DNA of 64,000 nucleotides. Origin: Thermoproteota archaeon (lineage in GTDB: Archaea; Thermoproteota; Nitrososphaeria_A; Caldarchaeales; Calditenuaceae). The translations under genes were made by a program, and so were the position numbers. The notes under the pieces are model-generated. The model made no database searches and had not been told where the DNA came from. It worked only from the letters and a program-made list of their open reading frames with translations. Location of the stretch: positions 28,602 through 92,601 of the forward strand of contig JAUQPU010000002.1 of the NCBI GenBank assembly GCA_030550235.1, read 5' to 3'. Positions 1 through 8,331 of the stretch are shown here, one piece after another (the stretch's first letter is position 1; every line of letters begins with the position of its first letter).

Positions 1-1
1 A

Positions 2-52
2 ATAGTGGAGGCGGGAGCCGACCCCATCCCCTCATATCTAGATATATCGTGA
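2..52 (+). CDS. C-terminal tail of a truncated unknown gene at the left edge
   Basis: A short open frame enters from the left edge and ends at a TGA at 50-52, reading about 16 codons (ending SYLDIS). It is convergent with rtcA, which fits the end of a rightward gene. It is too short to identify, and chance cannot be excluded. Confidence 0.25.
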   Translation: MVEAGADPIPSYLDIS

Positions 53-66
53 AAACTCGCGAAATA

Positions 67-1149
67 TTAACTATTGCTAAGGAGCCGGAAGCTGAAACCA
101 ACACCCTGACAGCCTATCTTAACGCCAAAGCCTCCGAGCTCCGAGACCGTAAACTTAGCGCCAGTGAGGCTTCCTACAACCTCTATGCCTGTCGATGTAT
201 GGCTAGTGAGGGTGCTTGTCCTAATCGTTGACTCGCCGCTAGCAAGGGCCATCCAGATGATAAGCTGGTCTGCTAGGTGCTTGTCTATAGGCGCGCCTGT
301 TGAGAGCTGATGAAGGGCCTCATCAATCGTTCTACGGGCCACCTCCTCCGCCGGCACACCTCTCTCGCCTAGCGCGTCGAAGCCCATTGAGAGGCCGTTG
401 GAAAGCCGCGCTAAGATTAGGATTCCTGTACCAGGGTCTAGAGCATTCTTAGGGTCTTGCTGGCCCAGCGCCTCTGTCCTCACTAAGATGTCTGTGTAGC
501 CCGCCTTCCGCAAGAGGGTCTCGGCTGTCCCAGCCATTCGCCTAACTATGTGGTCGGGAAGGTTGCAGCTGTAGGCGTAGACTTCTATCTGCCTAACCTC
601 CGCGTCTAGGGCCTTGATTGGCTGGAGCTGCTTGACGGGCTCAGACCTAACCCTGACCAACCCATGGCCACGAGGGTAGAACCCCCTCTTCACCAGCGTT
701 ACCTCCACATGCACACCCATCCTTCTCAGAGCAGGGATAAGCACCTCCTGGATATAGTCGACAGGTGGGGCTAGGGGGTTGTTTGTCCCGCCGCTGATCT
801 CGACCTCGCATGGGCCGTCTGCAAAGCACAGGACTGGTAGAAGGGATTGGAGGACGAGTGAGACGCTCCCAGCTGTTCCGGTGTCGAAGAAGTATCTCCC
901 AGCACGGGGCTTCGATGGTTTAAACACGATGCTGGAGGAGCCTATCCTCAGCCCTTCGACGGTTCCGCCGCACACCTCCGCCACAGCCTTTATCGCTGTT
1001 ATGTGCTGTGGCCTAAGCCCTGGTGGGCGGCGCTTTGCTCTAATGTTGTAAATTCTCAGATCCTCTCCTAGGAGGGCGGAGGTTGAGATAGCGTATCTGA
1101 GGACTTGGCCGCCACCCTCACCCACGGAGCCGTCAACTATCTTAACCAT
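67..1149 (-). CDS. rtcA: RNA 3'-terminal phosphate cyclase RtcA
   Basis: This enzyme converts RNA 3'-phosphate ends to 2',3'-cyclic phosphates using ATP, through an enzyme-histidine-AMP intermediate. The 360-residue length is normal for the family. It opens with the family signature GSVGEGGGQVLR (residues 7-18), has GGTNNPLAPPVDY in the middle and keeps the adenylated histidine region DKHLADQL near residue 293. The start ATG at 1149 has a TATA-like gtttatagc about 40 bases upstream. It is separated from the leftward glycosyltransferase gene by 55 bases. Cytoplasmic; the RNA substrate is not indicated by its neighbours. Confidence 0.95.
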   Translation of the reverse strand: MVKIVDGSVGEGGGQVLRYAISTSALLGEDLRIYNIRAKRRPPGLRPQHITAIKAVAEVCGGTVEGLRIGSSSIVFKPSKPRAGRYFFDTGTAGSVSLVLQSLLPVLCFADGPCEVEISGGTNNPLAPPVDYIQEVLIPALRRMGVHVEVTLVKRGFYPRGHGLVRVRSEPVKQLQPIKALDAEVRQIEVYAYSCNLPDHIVRRMAGTAETLLRKAGYTDILVRTEALGQQDPKNALDPGTGILILARLSNGLSMGFDALGERGVPAEEVARRTIDEALHQLSTGAPIDKHLADQLIIWMALASGESTIRTSTLTSHTSTGIEVVGSLTGAKFTVSELGGFGVKIGCQGVGFSFRLLSNS

Positions 1150-1204
1150 GCCTCGAGAACCTAACTTACAGTAACATGGCTGAAGCTATAAACCGTTTAG
1201 CACT

Positions 1205-2563
1205 CTATGCAGGGAGCCCGAGGAGCCTCAGCAGCGCCATATGCTCTTCACTCCTCACGGGGTAGTAGATGAAGAACCACGCGAACTGTGCTCCGAGGAC
1301 AATCCAGGTAACGTAGCTGGGCATATCCCTCTTTGCGAGTATATCCGCTATAACTATGGCGAGGACTGGCAGAGTGAAATAAAAGTAGAAGGGGTAGACC
1401 CATCGGCTTAGGAGATACGCCAATGGATAATAGACGAGATAGTTGAAAACTGTCCATATCGTGAAGAATGTGTCAACTGCCCCCCGCCCCTCACGCTCTA
1501 TATCCCTCACGCCCCTCAGGTGCTGCACTATGTTTCTAATCCCCCAGGGGAGGGAGTAGATTGCGGCTATCCAGAAGAGCCACCAGAGTGGGCTCTGAAT
1601 GCCATAGTAGAGTATGGGGTGCTGCTCTCTGCTGTCGATCTGGACCGTAACCACGTAGAATCCCATCGGATTGAAGCCTCCGACAGGCAGAACCCAGTTT
1701 AGCGGCAAGTCCACCACAGTATTTCCGCCGCTATCCTTGTGGATGCAGTAGAGAGGGAGATGGGGCTCAGAGCAGTTGAACCTGAGGCCTGAGTGGTAGC
1801 TTAGGATAAAGTCGATGTGGGCGAAAGGATGGGGAAAGGCCTGAAACTGCACATCATATATTGATAGGCCAACAGTCATAAGGGCTAATAGAACCAAGCT
1901 ATAGACCACGACATGTCTCAAAGAATTGGAAACGCGAGTAGCTGCATCCCGCTCAGACCTGCTTATAACCAGCGCGTCGTAGAAAATGACTCCCAACGCA
2001 GTGAATATCGCCGATGTCTTTGATAAAATGGCGGCAGCCATAGCTACTGTGCCAAGGTAGCGCCGGCCCGTTATGAAGAGGTATGAGCCGGCCAGCGCGA
2101 AGAAGAGTGAAGGAGCGTCTAGGATTGCTATTGAAGAGATGTTGAAGCTGGTTACGTCTAGGGCGAATAGGACGACGGCTAAAAGTGCAGCTTTCTCGTC
2201 CCAAATTAATCTTCGGGCCAGAAGATACAAGACTGGGAGCGTCAGAGCTCCCATCACTATAGATGGTAGCCTCCAGGCTAGAGGTGTGTCTCCGAGAGCT
2301 AGTATGGAGTACATTATGAGGTATTTTGCGAGTGGTGGATGCTCGTTATTCGCGGCCTCGCCGTTAATCATCTTCCTCACAGCCCTGAGATAATGCGCTT
2401 CGTCGAAGACGAATCCACACCCAGCAGTCTGCTCAATACACTCTGAGGGAGGTCTCTCAGGCGAAGGCGTATTAATTATAGATAACTTCAAAATGATGTA
2501 AACCACGGTAAGCACAATCACCATGGTCTTAGGTTGAGTCAACCTAGAAAGCCAAGGGCGCAT
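1205..2563 (-). CDS. Polytopic glycosyltransferase, PMT/ArnT-like (GT39 type)
   Basis: A 452-residue membrane protein with about ten hydrophobic segments. The N-terminal extracytoplasmic region carries an acidic FDEAHYLRA motif and EHPPLAKYLI, both typical of dolichyl-phosphate-mannose protein mannosyltransferase-like enzymes of the GT-C fold. The family transfers sugars from lipid-linked donors to proteins or lipids on the outer membrane face; the acceptor here is unknown. It lies 9 bases downstream of the Alba gene on the same strand and may be cotranscribed with it. Family assignment is firm, substrate is not. Confidence 0.8.
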   Translation of the reverse strand: MRPWLSRLTQPKTMVIVLTVVYIILKLSIINTPSPERPPSECIEQTAGCGFVFDEAHYLRAVRKMINGEAANNEHPPLAKYLIMYSILALGDTPLAWRLPSIVMGALTLPVLYLLARRLIWDEKAALLAVVLFALDVTSFNISSIAILDAPSLFFALAGSYLFITGRRYLGTVAMAAAILSKTSAIFTALGVIFYDALVISRSERDAATRVSNSLRHVVVYSLVLLALMTVGLSIYDVQFQAFPHPFAHIDFILSYHSGLRFNCSEPHLPLYCIHKDSGGNTVVDLPLNWVLPVGGFNPMGFYVVTVQIDSREQHPILYYGIQSPLWWLFWIAAIYSLPWGIRNIVQHLRGVRDIEREGRGAVDTFFTIWTVFNYLVYYPLAYLLSRWVYPFYFYFTLPVLAIVIADILAKRDMPSYVTWIVLGAQFAWFFIYYPVRSEEHMALLRLLGLPA

Positions 2564-2572
2564 ACTCCCACA

Positions 2573-2836
2573 CTACCGCCTCAAGGTTATCTCAATAAAG
2601 CTGACGTTCCGCTGCTTATCATCCACAATGATAGTCTCAGTGCCGATGTTTATACTCTCAACCTGGAGATCTGTTAAAAATCCACGCCTCAAAGTATTTA
2701 CCACGTCTACGCACGAGCTTATCCTCCGTCCCCTCGCCCTCAAGACAACCCTATCACTTCCTCTATTAAACGTCGTGAGGCAGGCTGTCACATACCGCAA
2801 GATCGGCTTCTTACCGATTATTACTTGGGGAATCAA
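2573..2836 (-). CDS. albA: DNA/RNA-binding protein Alba
   Basis: An 87-residue small basic chromatin protein. The N-terminal VIIGKKPILRYV contains the paired lysines that contact nucleic acid and are acetylated in Sulfolobus Alba, followed by the family pattern ARGRRISSCVDVVNTLRRGFL. Alba dimers coat DNA and also bind RNA in many archaea. The start is a TTG at 2836. The sequence aattatatatc about 27-36 bases upstream on the coding strand is a good TATA box, so the mRNA is probably leaderless. The short N-terminus is normal. Confidence 0.92.
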   Translation of the reverse strand: MIPQVIIGKKPILRYVTACLTTFNRGSDRVVLRARGRRISSCVDVVNTLRRGFLTDLQVESINIGTETIIVDDKQRNVSFIEITLRR

Positions 2837-2896
2837 CCGGCTTGTAATACTTAATCCCCCTCGAGATATATAATTTCCCCACGGCCAAGAGAGCCG

Positions 2897-4666
2897 TTAA
2901 ATGAGTGAAGTTACGATGAAGGCCGCTACAGCTGAGCCTATGAGCCCTGATAGATATATTGTTGCGTGATATTTTACGCGGGTGGCCAGCTTTTCGAAGA
3001 GCTCGCCTGTGAAGAGCCTAACGCCCCTATGCCTTATTCTCACGTAGGCGGCCTCTACTTCCTCTTGTGTTTTGGCGGCCACAGCTGACAGTCTCTCAAA
3101 GATGCTGACAATCTCTTCGCGCGATGTGTTCTCTCCGACTGGGTAGTATCCACGGCCTCCCAACACCACCCCATTTACCGAGTGTGTGTCCGTTGTCAGC
3201 AATTCTACTTTGTGCCAGCCCATGTCCTTGAGGCTCTTTCTCAATGTCTCGGTGACCCAGGGCAGGGCGTTGTTGCCGTCTATGATACATAGGGCCGCTC
3301 TTTCCCCATCTACTGTGAGGGTGACTAGTGAGTAGCCGCATGGGCCTATACCCTTGCGTGGGTCATGGCCCCCGAATCCTGTCTTTTGTATAGAGAGTCT
3401 GGGTCTGCCGCGTGCAAGCTCGTTAGTGTTGGTTAGTTCTTTAAGGAGGTTTTGGATGTTTTTCAAGCTCTCGGGGCTGAGCCTCTTGAACCCTGGGTGG
3501 AATGAGTTATGGGGGTCGATTATGGAGATGTTTAGCTCGTCTGCGGAGGGCGCTATCTCCTCTGGTATATCCTCCATGGGCTCGGGGTGGAGGCTAACTA
3601 TCGCAACCCTCCTCCCGGATAATTCGAACATGAAGCCATCCGCATCCCCTACCCTCATCCCCGCCCACAAACATGCAACATCGCTCCAACCCTCCTTGAC
3701 ATTACATATGCCCGTGACCACTTCCTCCGCAACCCTCTCCGCGTCGCGGCCTGCAATGATGTCTGATTCATGTGTGGTGCATCCCTTCACTGCGATAGCT
3801 GTGACACCCTTGGCAGCAGCCCTCGACTCTATCAGCCAGTTAAGCATTGAGCTCCCCATCCTCCTAAACGGCCCCATGTGGAAAGGCAGGATAACTAGGG
3901 CTGAGAGCCTGCCACTGTTCTTGCCTCGAAAAACGAAGGCCTCTGTAGACCGCTCCTCAACTCGTCCAAGCCCATAAAGCGCATCCTCAAGAATCGCGGG
4001 GTTCCCCTCGAGCAGAAGGTGTGTAAGACCTCTTGAGAGCCTTATCGACGAGACGCCGTCTCTATCAGGTATACCGAGATAGGATAGCGTCAGCGCAGTT
4101 GCAACAGTGCCAAATAATGGGCCGGCCAAGAACATGTTTGGAAGCTTTGCCTCGAGTGTGAGAGAGAGGAATGTGGCGGCGAGGAAAGGCTCAATCAGCG
4201 TCCAGGCCGCCACCGTTAGACCCCTCTCACCATCTATCACCCAAGTAATCGTAAGTCTGATGTAGGTGACTAGGGCAAGAGTGGCTGAGAGTAGTGGAAC
4301 TAGTATGTTTGAGCCGAGGCTCCAAGAGAGGTATCCTAGCATTATCGCTGTTATTATGGAGTAGTTTGAGAGGAGTGTTAGCTGGCATAGACGCCTGAAA
4401 GTTGAGTGCAGTGGGAGGCCACGGAAAATCCCGACTGAGACAGCTCCAAGGAGAAGGGGAATAGCTGCGAATCCGGCCAAACTATAAAGAATTGATTGGA
4501 GATGTTTCCCGCTAACTTGGCCAGCTAAAAGACCTAACACGGCCGCCGACGCAAACACTAGGATGGAGGGACGCTGGGCTCCAGGGACCCTGAATAGATA
4601 CTTATATTTCGAGGCAAGGTAGTCGGCGGGGTCCTCCATCTCATGCTGAAAAGGCAATGGCTTCAT
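2897..4666 (-). CDS. DUF2070 family membrane protein
   Basis: A 589-residue protein with about seven transmembrane segments in the first 200 residues, a large soluble domain (about 210-560) and one C-terminal hydrophobic helix. This layout, and motifs such as LPFHMGPFRRMGSS and DPHNSFHPG, match the archaeal DUF2070 family. The soluble part has several His/Asp-rich loops (DTHSVNG, DPHNS), suggesting metal binding or a hydrolase fold, but no activity is established. It lies 19 bases downstream of pyrD on the same strand. Confidence 0.85.
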   Translation of the reverse strand: MKPLPFQHEMEDPADYLASKYKYLFRVPGAQRPSILVFASAAVLGLLAGQVSGKHLQSILYSLAGFAAIPLLLGAVSVGIFRGLPLHSTFRRLCQLTLLSNYSIITAIMLGYLSWSLGSNILVPLLSATLALVTYIRLTITWVIDGERGLTVAAWTLIEPFLAATFLSLTLEAKLPNMFLAGPLFGTVATALTLSYLGIPDRDGVSSIRLSRGLTHLLLEGNPAILEDALYGLGRVEERSTEAFVFRGKNSGRLSALVILPFHMGPFRRMGSSMLNWLIESRAAAKGVTAIAVKGCTTHESDIIAGRDAERVAEEVVTGICNVKEGWSDVACLWAGMRVGDADGFMFELSGRRVAIVSLHPEPMEDIPEEIAPSADELNISIIDPHNSFHPGFKRLSPESLKNIQNLLKELTNTNELARGRPRLSIQKTGFGGHDPRKGIGPCGYSLVTLTVDGERAALCIIDGNNALPWVTETLRKSLKDMGWHKVELLTTDTHSVNGVVLGGRGYYPVGENTSREEIVSIFERLSAVAAKTQEEVEAAYVRIRHRGVRLFTGELFEKLATRVKYHATIYLSGLIGSAVAAFIVTSLI

Positions 4667-4685
4667 AAATACCCTGTCATCACAG

Positions 4686-5696
4686 TCAGGGTTGTATCTC
4701 CTCGATGCTCTGAGCTCCTAATTCCCTGAGTAGTTTGGCTAAATCGGTCGTAATCTCCCTGACTAGGCCTGGTCCTCGGTAAACTATCGCGGTGTAGACC
4801 TGTATCGTAGATGCGCCTAGTCTGAAGGCTTGGAGGGCGTCTTCGGCAGTGAAGATGCCGCCCACGGCGTTTATCTCGCAGCCTTCACCGACGATGTTGC
4901 GGAGCTCTCTCAGGGTCTCGAGCATGTAGGCGTTTAGCGGCCTGCCGCTGAGGCCTCCAAAGCCAGTTGAGAGCCGGGGCTCGTCAATGGGCAGGGTGTT
5001 GACAGCGGTTATGGCCTCGAAGCCATGATCAGCCCAGATCTTTACAGCCTTCACAACATGGCTTTTCAGCTCCTCCCTCGCTAGGGGTGGTATCTTAAGG
5101 GACACTGGCCCCCACTTCACGCTGGCCAGCATCTCAGCCAGCTGTCCAAACGTCTCCTCACTCCATATTGCTGCGGCGTCCCTTAGGCTTGGGGAGCTCA
5201 AATTAATCTCCACTCCCGATACTACGCCTTTAAGCCTCTCATAACAAGCAATAACCTCCTGTGACTCTGAACCAGCCACGCTAGCGACTACTGGGACGCC
5301 AGCCCGCAGCGCGCTCCGCAAAAGATTCTCAACAAACCTTTCTATACCCGGATTCGGCAGCCCCATCGCGTTGACTAGGGCCTCACCACTCCTTCTCACA
5401 ACTCTAGGCCTCCTGTTACCCGGCTTGGGATATAGCGTGACAGAGCCGGCCACCAAGTATCCGAACCCGAGTCTCGCTAAGTAGGCAACACTCTCACCCG
5501 TCTTATCGAACCCTGCAGCCAGGCCTATAGGCGGGGAGAGCCTACCCAGCCAGGTCTTGAGCTGAAGGGCCTCAGGTGGCTCAGGCCTGCCTGCTTTGAA
5601 AAACCTAACCAGCTTCAAGCCAGCCTTGTGAGCTTCCTCAGGCGGGAGAAGCCTCAGCAGCCTGTGAATTAGACTGGGCAGTATTTGTACCGGCAA
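4686..5696 (-). CDS. pyrD: Dihydroorotate dehydrogenase, quinone-type
   Basis: A 336-residue FMN enzyme that oxidises dihydroorotate to orotate in pyrimidine synthesis. Diagnostic segments are IGLAAGFDKTGE near residue 57, EINLSSPSLRD, and the FMN phosphate-binding INAVGGIFTAEDA and GASTIQVYTAIVYRGPG near the end. The N-terminal helical extension (IHRLLRLLPPEEAHKAGLK) is the membrane-associating feature of class 2 enzymes, which pass electrons to quinones. No other pyr gene lies in the window. Strong assignment; the electron acceptor is inferred from class. Confidence 0.92.
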   Translation of the reverse strand: MPVQILPSLIHRLLRLLPPEEAHKAGLKLVRFFKAGRPEPPEALQLKTWLGRLSPPIGLAAGFDKTGESVAYLARLGFGYLVAGSVTLYPKPGNRRPRVVRRSGEALVNAMGLPNPGIERFVENLLRSALRAGVPVVASVAGSESQEVIACYERLKGVVSGVEINLSSPSLRDAAAIWSEETFGQLAEMLASVKWGPVSLKIPPLAREELKSHVVKAVKIWADHGFEAITAVNTLPIDEPRLSTGFGGLSGRPLNAYMLETLRELRNIVGEGCEINAVGGIFTAEDALQAFRLGASTIQVYTAIVYRGPGLVREITTDLAKLLRELGAQSIEEIQP

Positions 5697-5724
5697 GCCG
5701 CGATGTATTGACTCGTCGGGGATA

Positions 5725-6183
5725 TTATTTATTCGGGACTCCTGCCTGGAGCTCCGCAGGGTTGTCGGCCTCAGCTACTATTCTCCCGCTCCAGGGGCAG
5801 TAACTCTTGACTGTATCAATCCAGTAATCGAGTTCGCTCTCTACATAGCTTGGACGTCCGTCGCAGAGCTCTATCGAAAACTCAACCATCCTGACCGTGT
5901 CAGGGCGGAGATGCCAGCTCCAAGGCCTATTAAAGCCCCCATCGCCCCGCTCAAGCTCACCCATCGGAAATAGATTATTCAACCCCTTCATATTATCTCG
6001 GGCCAACTTTATCGTCTCCTCATCCGTCACGTTGATAATAAAACGCTCACCAGAGACATCAACCAGAAAATATTTCCCACCACCAGGCCCAGCACCACCA
6101 AACAGGTGGGTCGCCAGCAGAAACAACGCTAAAATCGAGACGACTGCAGATGCAATAAATGCAGATATGAATACTCGACGCAA
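5725..6183 (-). CDS. Exported BP74-like domain protein
   Basis: A 152-residue protein with an N-terminal hydrophobic helix (about residues 5-28), so exported or membrane-anchored. The rest reads like the N-terminal domain of Dictyostelium BP74-type proteins: an F-I-V strand, DEETIKLARDN, WSWHLRPDTVRMVEFSIELCDGRP, then YCPWSGRIV. Two cysteines (ELCDG and SYCPW) could form a disulfide. Assignment rests on remembered family patterns and should be tested by a profile search. Function is unknown. It is followed upstream on the same strand by the YciI-like gene. Confidence 0.6.
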   Translation of the reverse strand: MRRVFISAFIASAVVSILALFLLATHLFGGAGPGGGKYFLVDVSGERFIINVTDEETIKLARDNMKGLNNLFPMGELERGDGGFNRPWSWHLRPDTVRMVEFSIELCDGRPSYVESELDYWIDTVKSYCPWSGRIVAEADNPAELQAGVPNK

Positions 6184-6234
6184 CTTAGCATAGAGAAGGC
6201 TCGGAGATTACTTATAATTTTGCCAGATAGCGGG

Positions 6235-6498
6235 CTAGTACACTCTATCCCACTCCTTCACCGTGCACCTTCTCAGCCCGAGCTTCACGTATGGGTCTGA
6301 CTCCGCGATCGACCTTGCCTCTCCGGCATCCTTCGCCTCCAGTATGTAGAGCCCTCCGCTCCCATCTTTGAACCTCCCGGAAACAAGTAGTATTCCGCGA
6401 GACTTAAGCGAAGCCAAGTGGTTGAGATGCGACTGCCTCTGCTCCTGCGTAGGCTCCACGCCAGGGACGGTCTCAAGCATGACAACGAAGTACGGCAT
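6235..6498 (-). CDS. YciI-like protein
   Basis: An 87-residue ferredoxin-like alpha/beta barrel protein. It shows the YciI pattern: PYFVVMLETVPG at the start, RQSHLNHLASLKSRGILLVSGRF with the conserved histidine region, and AESDPYVKLGLRRCTVKEW at the end. The conserved His/Asp pair resembles the active site proposed for YciI proteins; physiological reactions are mostly unknown. The overlapping 75-residue ORF in another frame is a shadow. Confidence 0.85.
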   Translation of the reverse strand: MPYFVVMLETVPGVEPTQEQRQSHLNHLASLKSRGILLVSGRFKDGSGGLYILEAKDAGEARSIAESDPYVKLGLRRCTVKEWDRVY

Positions 6499-6564
6499 CT
6501 TCTCAGCCTCAAGGATGCATGGATGGGGCGAATTTAAACACTACCCGATAATCAGTGTCCTGGC

Positions 6565-7083
6565 CTAGAGCTCGAGGAATAGTGTTACCGAGTCACCGTC
6601 TTTCGCATAAATTCGTAGCGGGCCGGTCCTATGGTCTCCCATCCCAGGCGACCCCTCAGGCATCCCTGGCAGGGCTATGCCATCTATACTTGGCCGCTCT
6701 GCTAGAAGCTTATAGATAGCCTCCAACGGTACGTGGCCTTCAACAAAATAGCCATCCACGATTGATGTGTGGCAGCTGAAGAGCTTGCTGGGTATCCCAA
6801 GCCTCTGCTTTAATGCCAGCAGCTCCTGCTGGTCAATTATTTTCACCTCCACCTCGACGCTCCTGCTTCTCAGATACTTCTCGTATTCGCCACAGCAGCT
6901 ACAGGTCGGAGCCTTGTACAGGGTAATTACCATTGGGTGGGTCGTGGGGTGGGTCATGATGGTTTTTCCCTCTGGTTGAGTGCTGTTTGTGTTTTGGCTT
7001 AGGATGGTGATCATTACTAGCAGTAGCGTTATTGAGGCGGCGATAGAGGCGTTAGTTAGTATTTGCCTTCTTCTTTTCCTCAT
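6565..7083 (-). CDS. CopG/DUF411 copper-binding thioredoxin-like protein, membrane-anchored
   Basis: A 172-residue protein with a basic N-terminus and a membrane segment (about 11-29), placing the domain outside. The domain has the DUF411/CopG hallmarks: KAPTCSCCGEYEKYL with a C-x-C-C motif, LFSCHTSIVDGYFVEGHVP, and PGMPEGSPGMG. Bacterial CopG binds copper through such cysteines, histidines and methionines. The linker MTHPTTHP adds further possible ligands. It is the last gene of a three-gene leftward operon, 3 bases after the Met/Trp-rich membrane protein. Family assignment is strong; a role in copper handling is inferred from family and context. Confidence 0.88.
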   Translation of the reverse strand: MRKRRRQILTNASIAASITLLLVMITILSQNTNSTQPEGKTIMTHPTTHPMVITLYKAPTCSCCGEYEKYLRSRSVEVEVKIIDQQELLALKQRLGIPSKLFSCHTSIVDGYFVEGHVPLEAIYKLLAERPSIDGIALPGMPEGSPGMGDHRTGPLRIYAKDGDSVTLFLEL

Positions 7084-7086
7084 CTC

Positions 7087-7473
7087 TCAGCCCCTCACCG
7101 CCGGTTTCCAGCCTATCGTTAGAATACCACCGACTATCCCGAGTAATGATCCCACCACGAATCCCCCAAGACCTAAGAGGCTCACCAGTGAGAATATGAG
7201 TATTAGCGCTCCCCAGAGCTGGGAGAGCTGCGGATTGCTATAGACCGCTAGAGCACCTATGATGATGACCACTCCTGAAACTATGCCTATTATCGACGGA
7301 ATCCACCAGACCCATCCCGCCCACCACATCATCATCGGCATCATCATACCCCGCCAACTCATCCAGCTGGGATAGTACATCCACGCGAGCAAGACCACAC
7401 CTCCCACCAGCACCAATACCCCAGCGGCCAGGGAGAGTATGAAGGCTGCCACAGGCTTCTCCTCCTGACTCAA
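7087..7473 (-). CDS. Small membrane protein with a Met/Trp-rich extracytoplasmic segment
   Basis: A 128-residue protein with about three or four membrane segments. Between the first and second lies an unusual run, MSWRGMMMPMMMWWAGWVWW, packed with methionines and tryptophans. Met-rich external segments commonly bind Cu(I) or Ag(I). The start overlaps the upstream PepSY-like gene by 4 bases and the end is 3 bases from the CopG gene, so the three are very likely cotranscribed. I do not recognise a named family beyond generic small membrane proteins. Confidence 0.75.
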   Translation of the reverse strand: MSQEEKPVAAFILSLAAGVLVLVGGVVLLAWMYYPSWMSWRGMMMPMMMWWAGWVWWIPSIIGIVSGVVIIIGALAVYSNPQLSQLWGALILIFSLVSLLGLGGFVVGSLLGIVGGILTIGWKPAVRG

Positions 7474-8186
7474 TGCTCATCACCTCCGAGTTCCAGTTCC
7501 CTGATAAATCCCCCATGCCATGAGTGATACCATAAATCCCCAGTGTAGCCGTTTACGCTTAGCATCCCATGCACCTCTCCGTTAAGCTTGTAGTCCATGG
7601 TGTAGTAGCCGTAAAACGTTGTAGGCTCTAAGACCTCCACAGCCCCGCTATATCTTCGGGATAGGTAGTCTTTCGCTAGCCTCTTAGCCTCATCTGGACC
7701 AATAGGCATGTCAGCTGAAGGCTCTACACTACGCCCCATCATTGAGTAATGCATCCCATACTTCCTGTTCCACATCATGTTCGGCCCTGGCTCAGGAGAA
7801 ACAACACCCGCATAGGGGTCGACGAGCAGTTCAAAAGCGCCAACACCAGAATCACTCTCAATAACGATGGCGTAGAAGTTGTTCTCAAACTCCATTATCT
7901 CATGTATTCTAAATCCTAGGCCGAATCTAGTGGAGACATAGTCCTCGACCAGCTCGAGCGCCCGCTCTATACTTATCCTAGCCCCTCCTGCATATTGTGT
8001 GGGCCCCCACATACACGGGCATCCACCCATCATCCAACCACCCATGCCGTAACTAGGAGGCTCCACATTCTGCGGATACGTTGTTATTGGCCCACTTCTC
8101 CAGAAATCATATACGGCTAGGGCGCTAACTATAGCCCCTGCGATAACGACAACTAAAGCTACGGTGATTAAAACCGGCCTTACCAT
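7470..8186 (-). CDS. Exported Met-rich protein with two PepSY-like repeats
   Basis: A 238-residue protein with an N-terminal membrane helix (about 4-27), then a Met/Cys/Gly-rich stretch (YGMGGWMMGGCPCMWG). Two repeats follow, each with the pattern 'helix ending in a D-Y, then strands' seen in PepSY domains: SIERALELVEDYVSTRFG (about 70-130) and GPDEAKRLAKDYLSRRYSG (about 163-225). Between them is NMMWNRKYGMHYSMMG. The Met/His/Cys content points to a soft-metal ligand role. First gene of the copper-type operon, with a TATA box inside an inverted repeat just upstream. Function is inferred. Confidence 0.75.
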   Translation of the reverse strand: MVRPVLITVALVVVIAGAIVSALAVYDFWRSGPITTYPQNVEPPSYGMGGWMMGGCPCMWGPTQYAGGARISIERALELVEDYVSTRFGLGFRIHEIMEFENNFYAIVIESDSGVGAFELLVDPYAGVVSPEPGPNMMWNRKYGMHYSMMGRSVEPSADMPIGPDEAKRLAKDYLSRRYSGAVEVLEPTTFYGYYTMDYKLNGEVHGMLSVNGYTGDLWYHSWHGGFIRELELGGDEH

Positions 8187-8195
8187 GAACAGACA

Positions 8196-8219
8196 CCTAC
8201 CACATCATATATTGGTAGG
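8196..8219. promoter_or_regulatory. Inverted repeat spanning the TATA box of the copper-type operon
   Basis: CCTACCA, ten bases, then TGGTAGG: perfect 7-base arms. The spacer holds the TATA-like catatat, centred about 23 bases upstream of the PepSY-like start at 8186 on the minus strand. A repressor bound here would block TBP. The divergent membrane wHTH protein is the obvious candidate regulator, by inference. Confidence 0.6.
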
Positions 8220-8237
8220 AGTGGGAAATAGGGGTAT

Positions 8238-8259
8238 CTTGAAACGGTCTTGAAACGGT
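8238..8259. promoter_or_regulatory. Tandem 11-bp direct repeat, candidate operator
   Basis: Two perfect adjacent copies of CTTGAAACGGT, followed by a partial copy (GAAACCC). The 11-base period puts both copies on the same face of the helix. It lies between the divergent promoters of the copper-type operon and the wHTH gene. Confidence 0.5.
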
Positions 8260-8298
8260 GAAACCCTTAATAAGTGATTGGGGGTGTCGGCATGGAAT

Positions 8299-8307
8299 GC
8301 TTAAATA
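8299..8307 (+). promoter_or_regulatory. TATA box of the membrane wHTH gene
   Basis: The sequence gcttaaata is centred about 28 bases before the TTG start at 8332, the spacing expected for a leaderless archaeal transcript. It supports that start. Confidence 0.5.
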
Positions 8308-8331
8308 GGGTGTTGCGAGAGTTAAGCTGTA

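Noticed and set aside
3354-3977. 207-residue plus-strand ORF
   Set aside because: It lies wholly antisense to the well-supported DUF2070 gene and shows no domain; a shadow frame.
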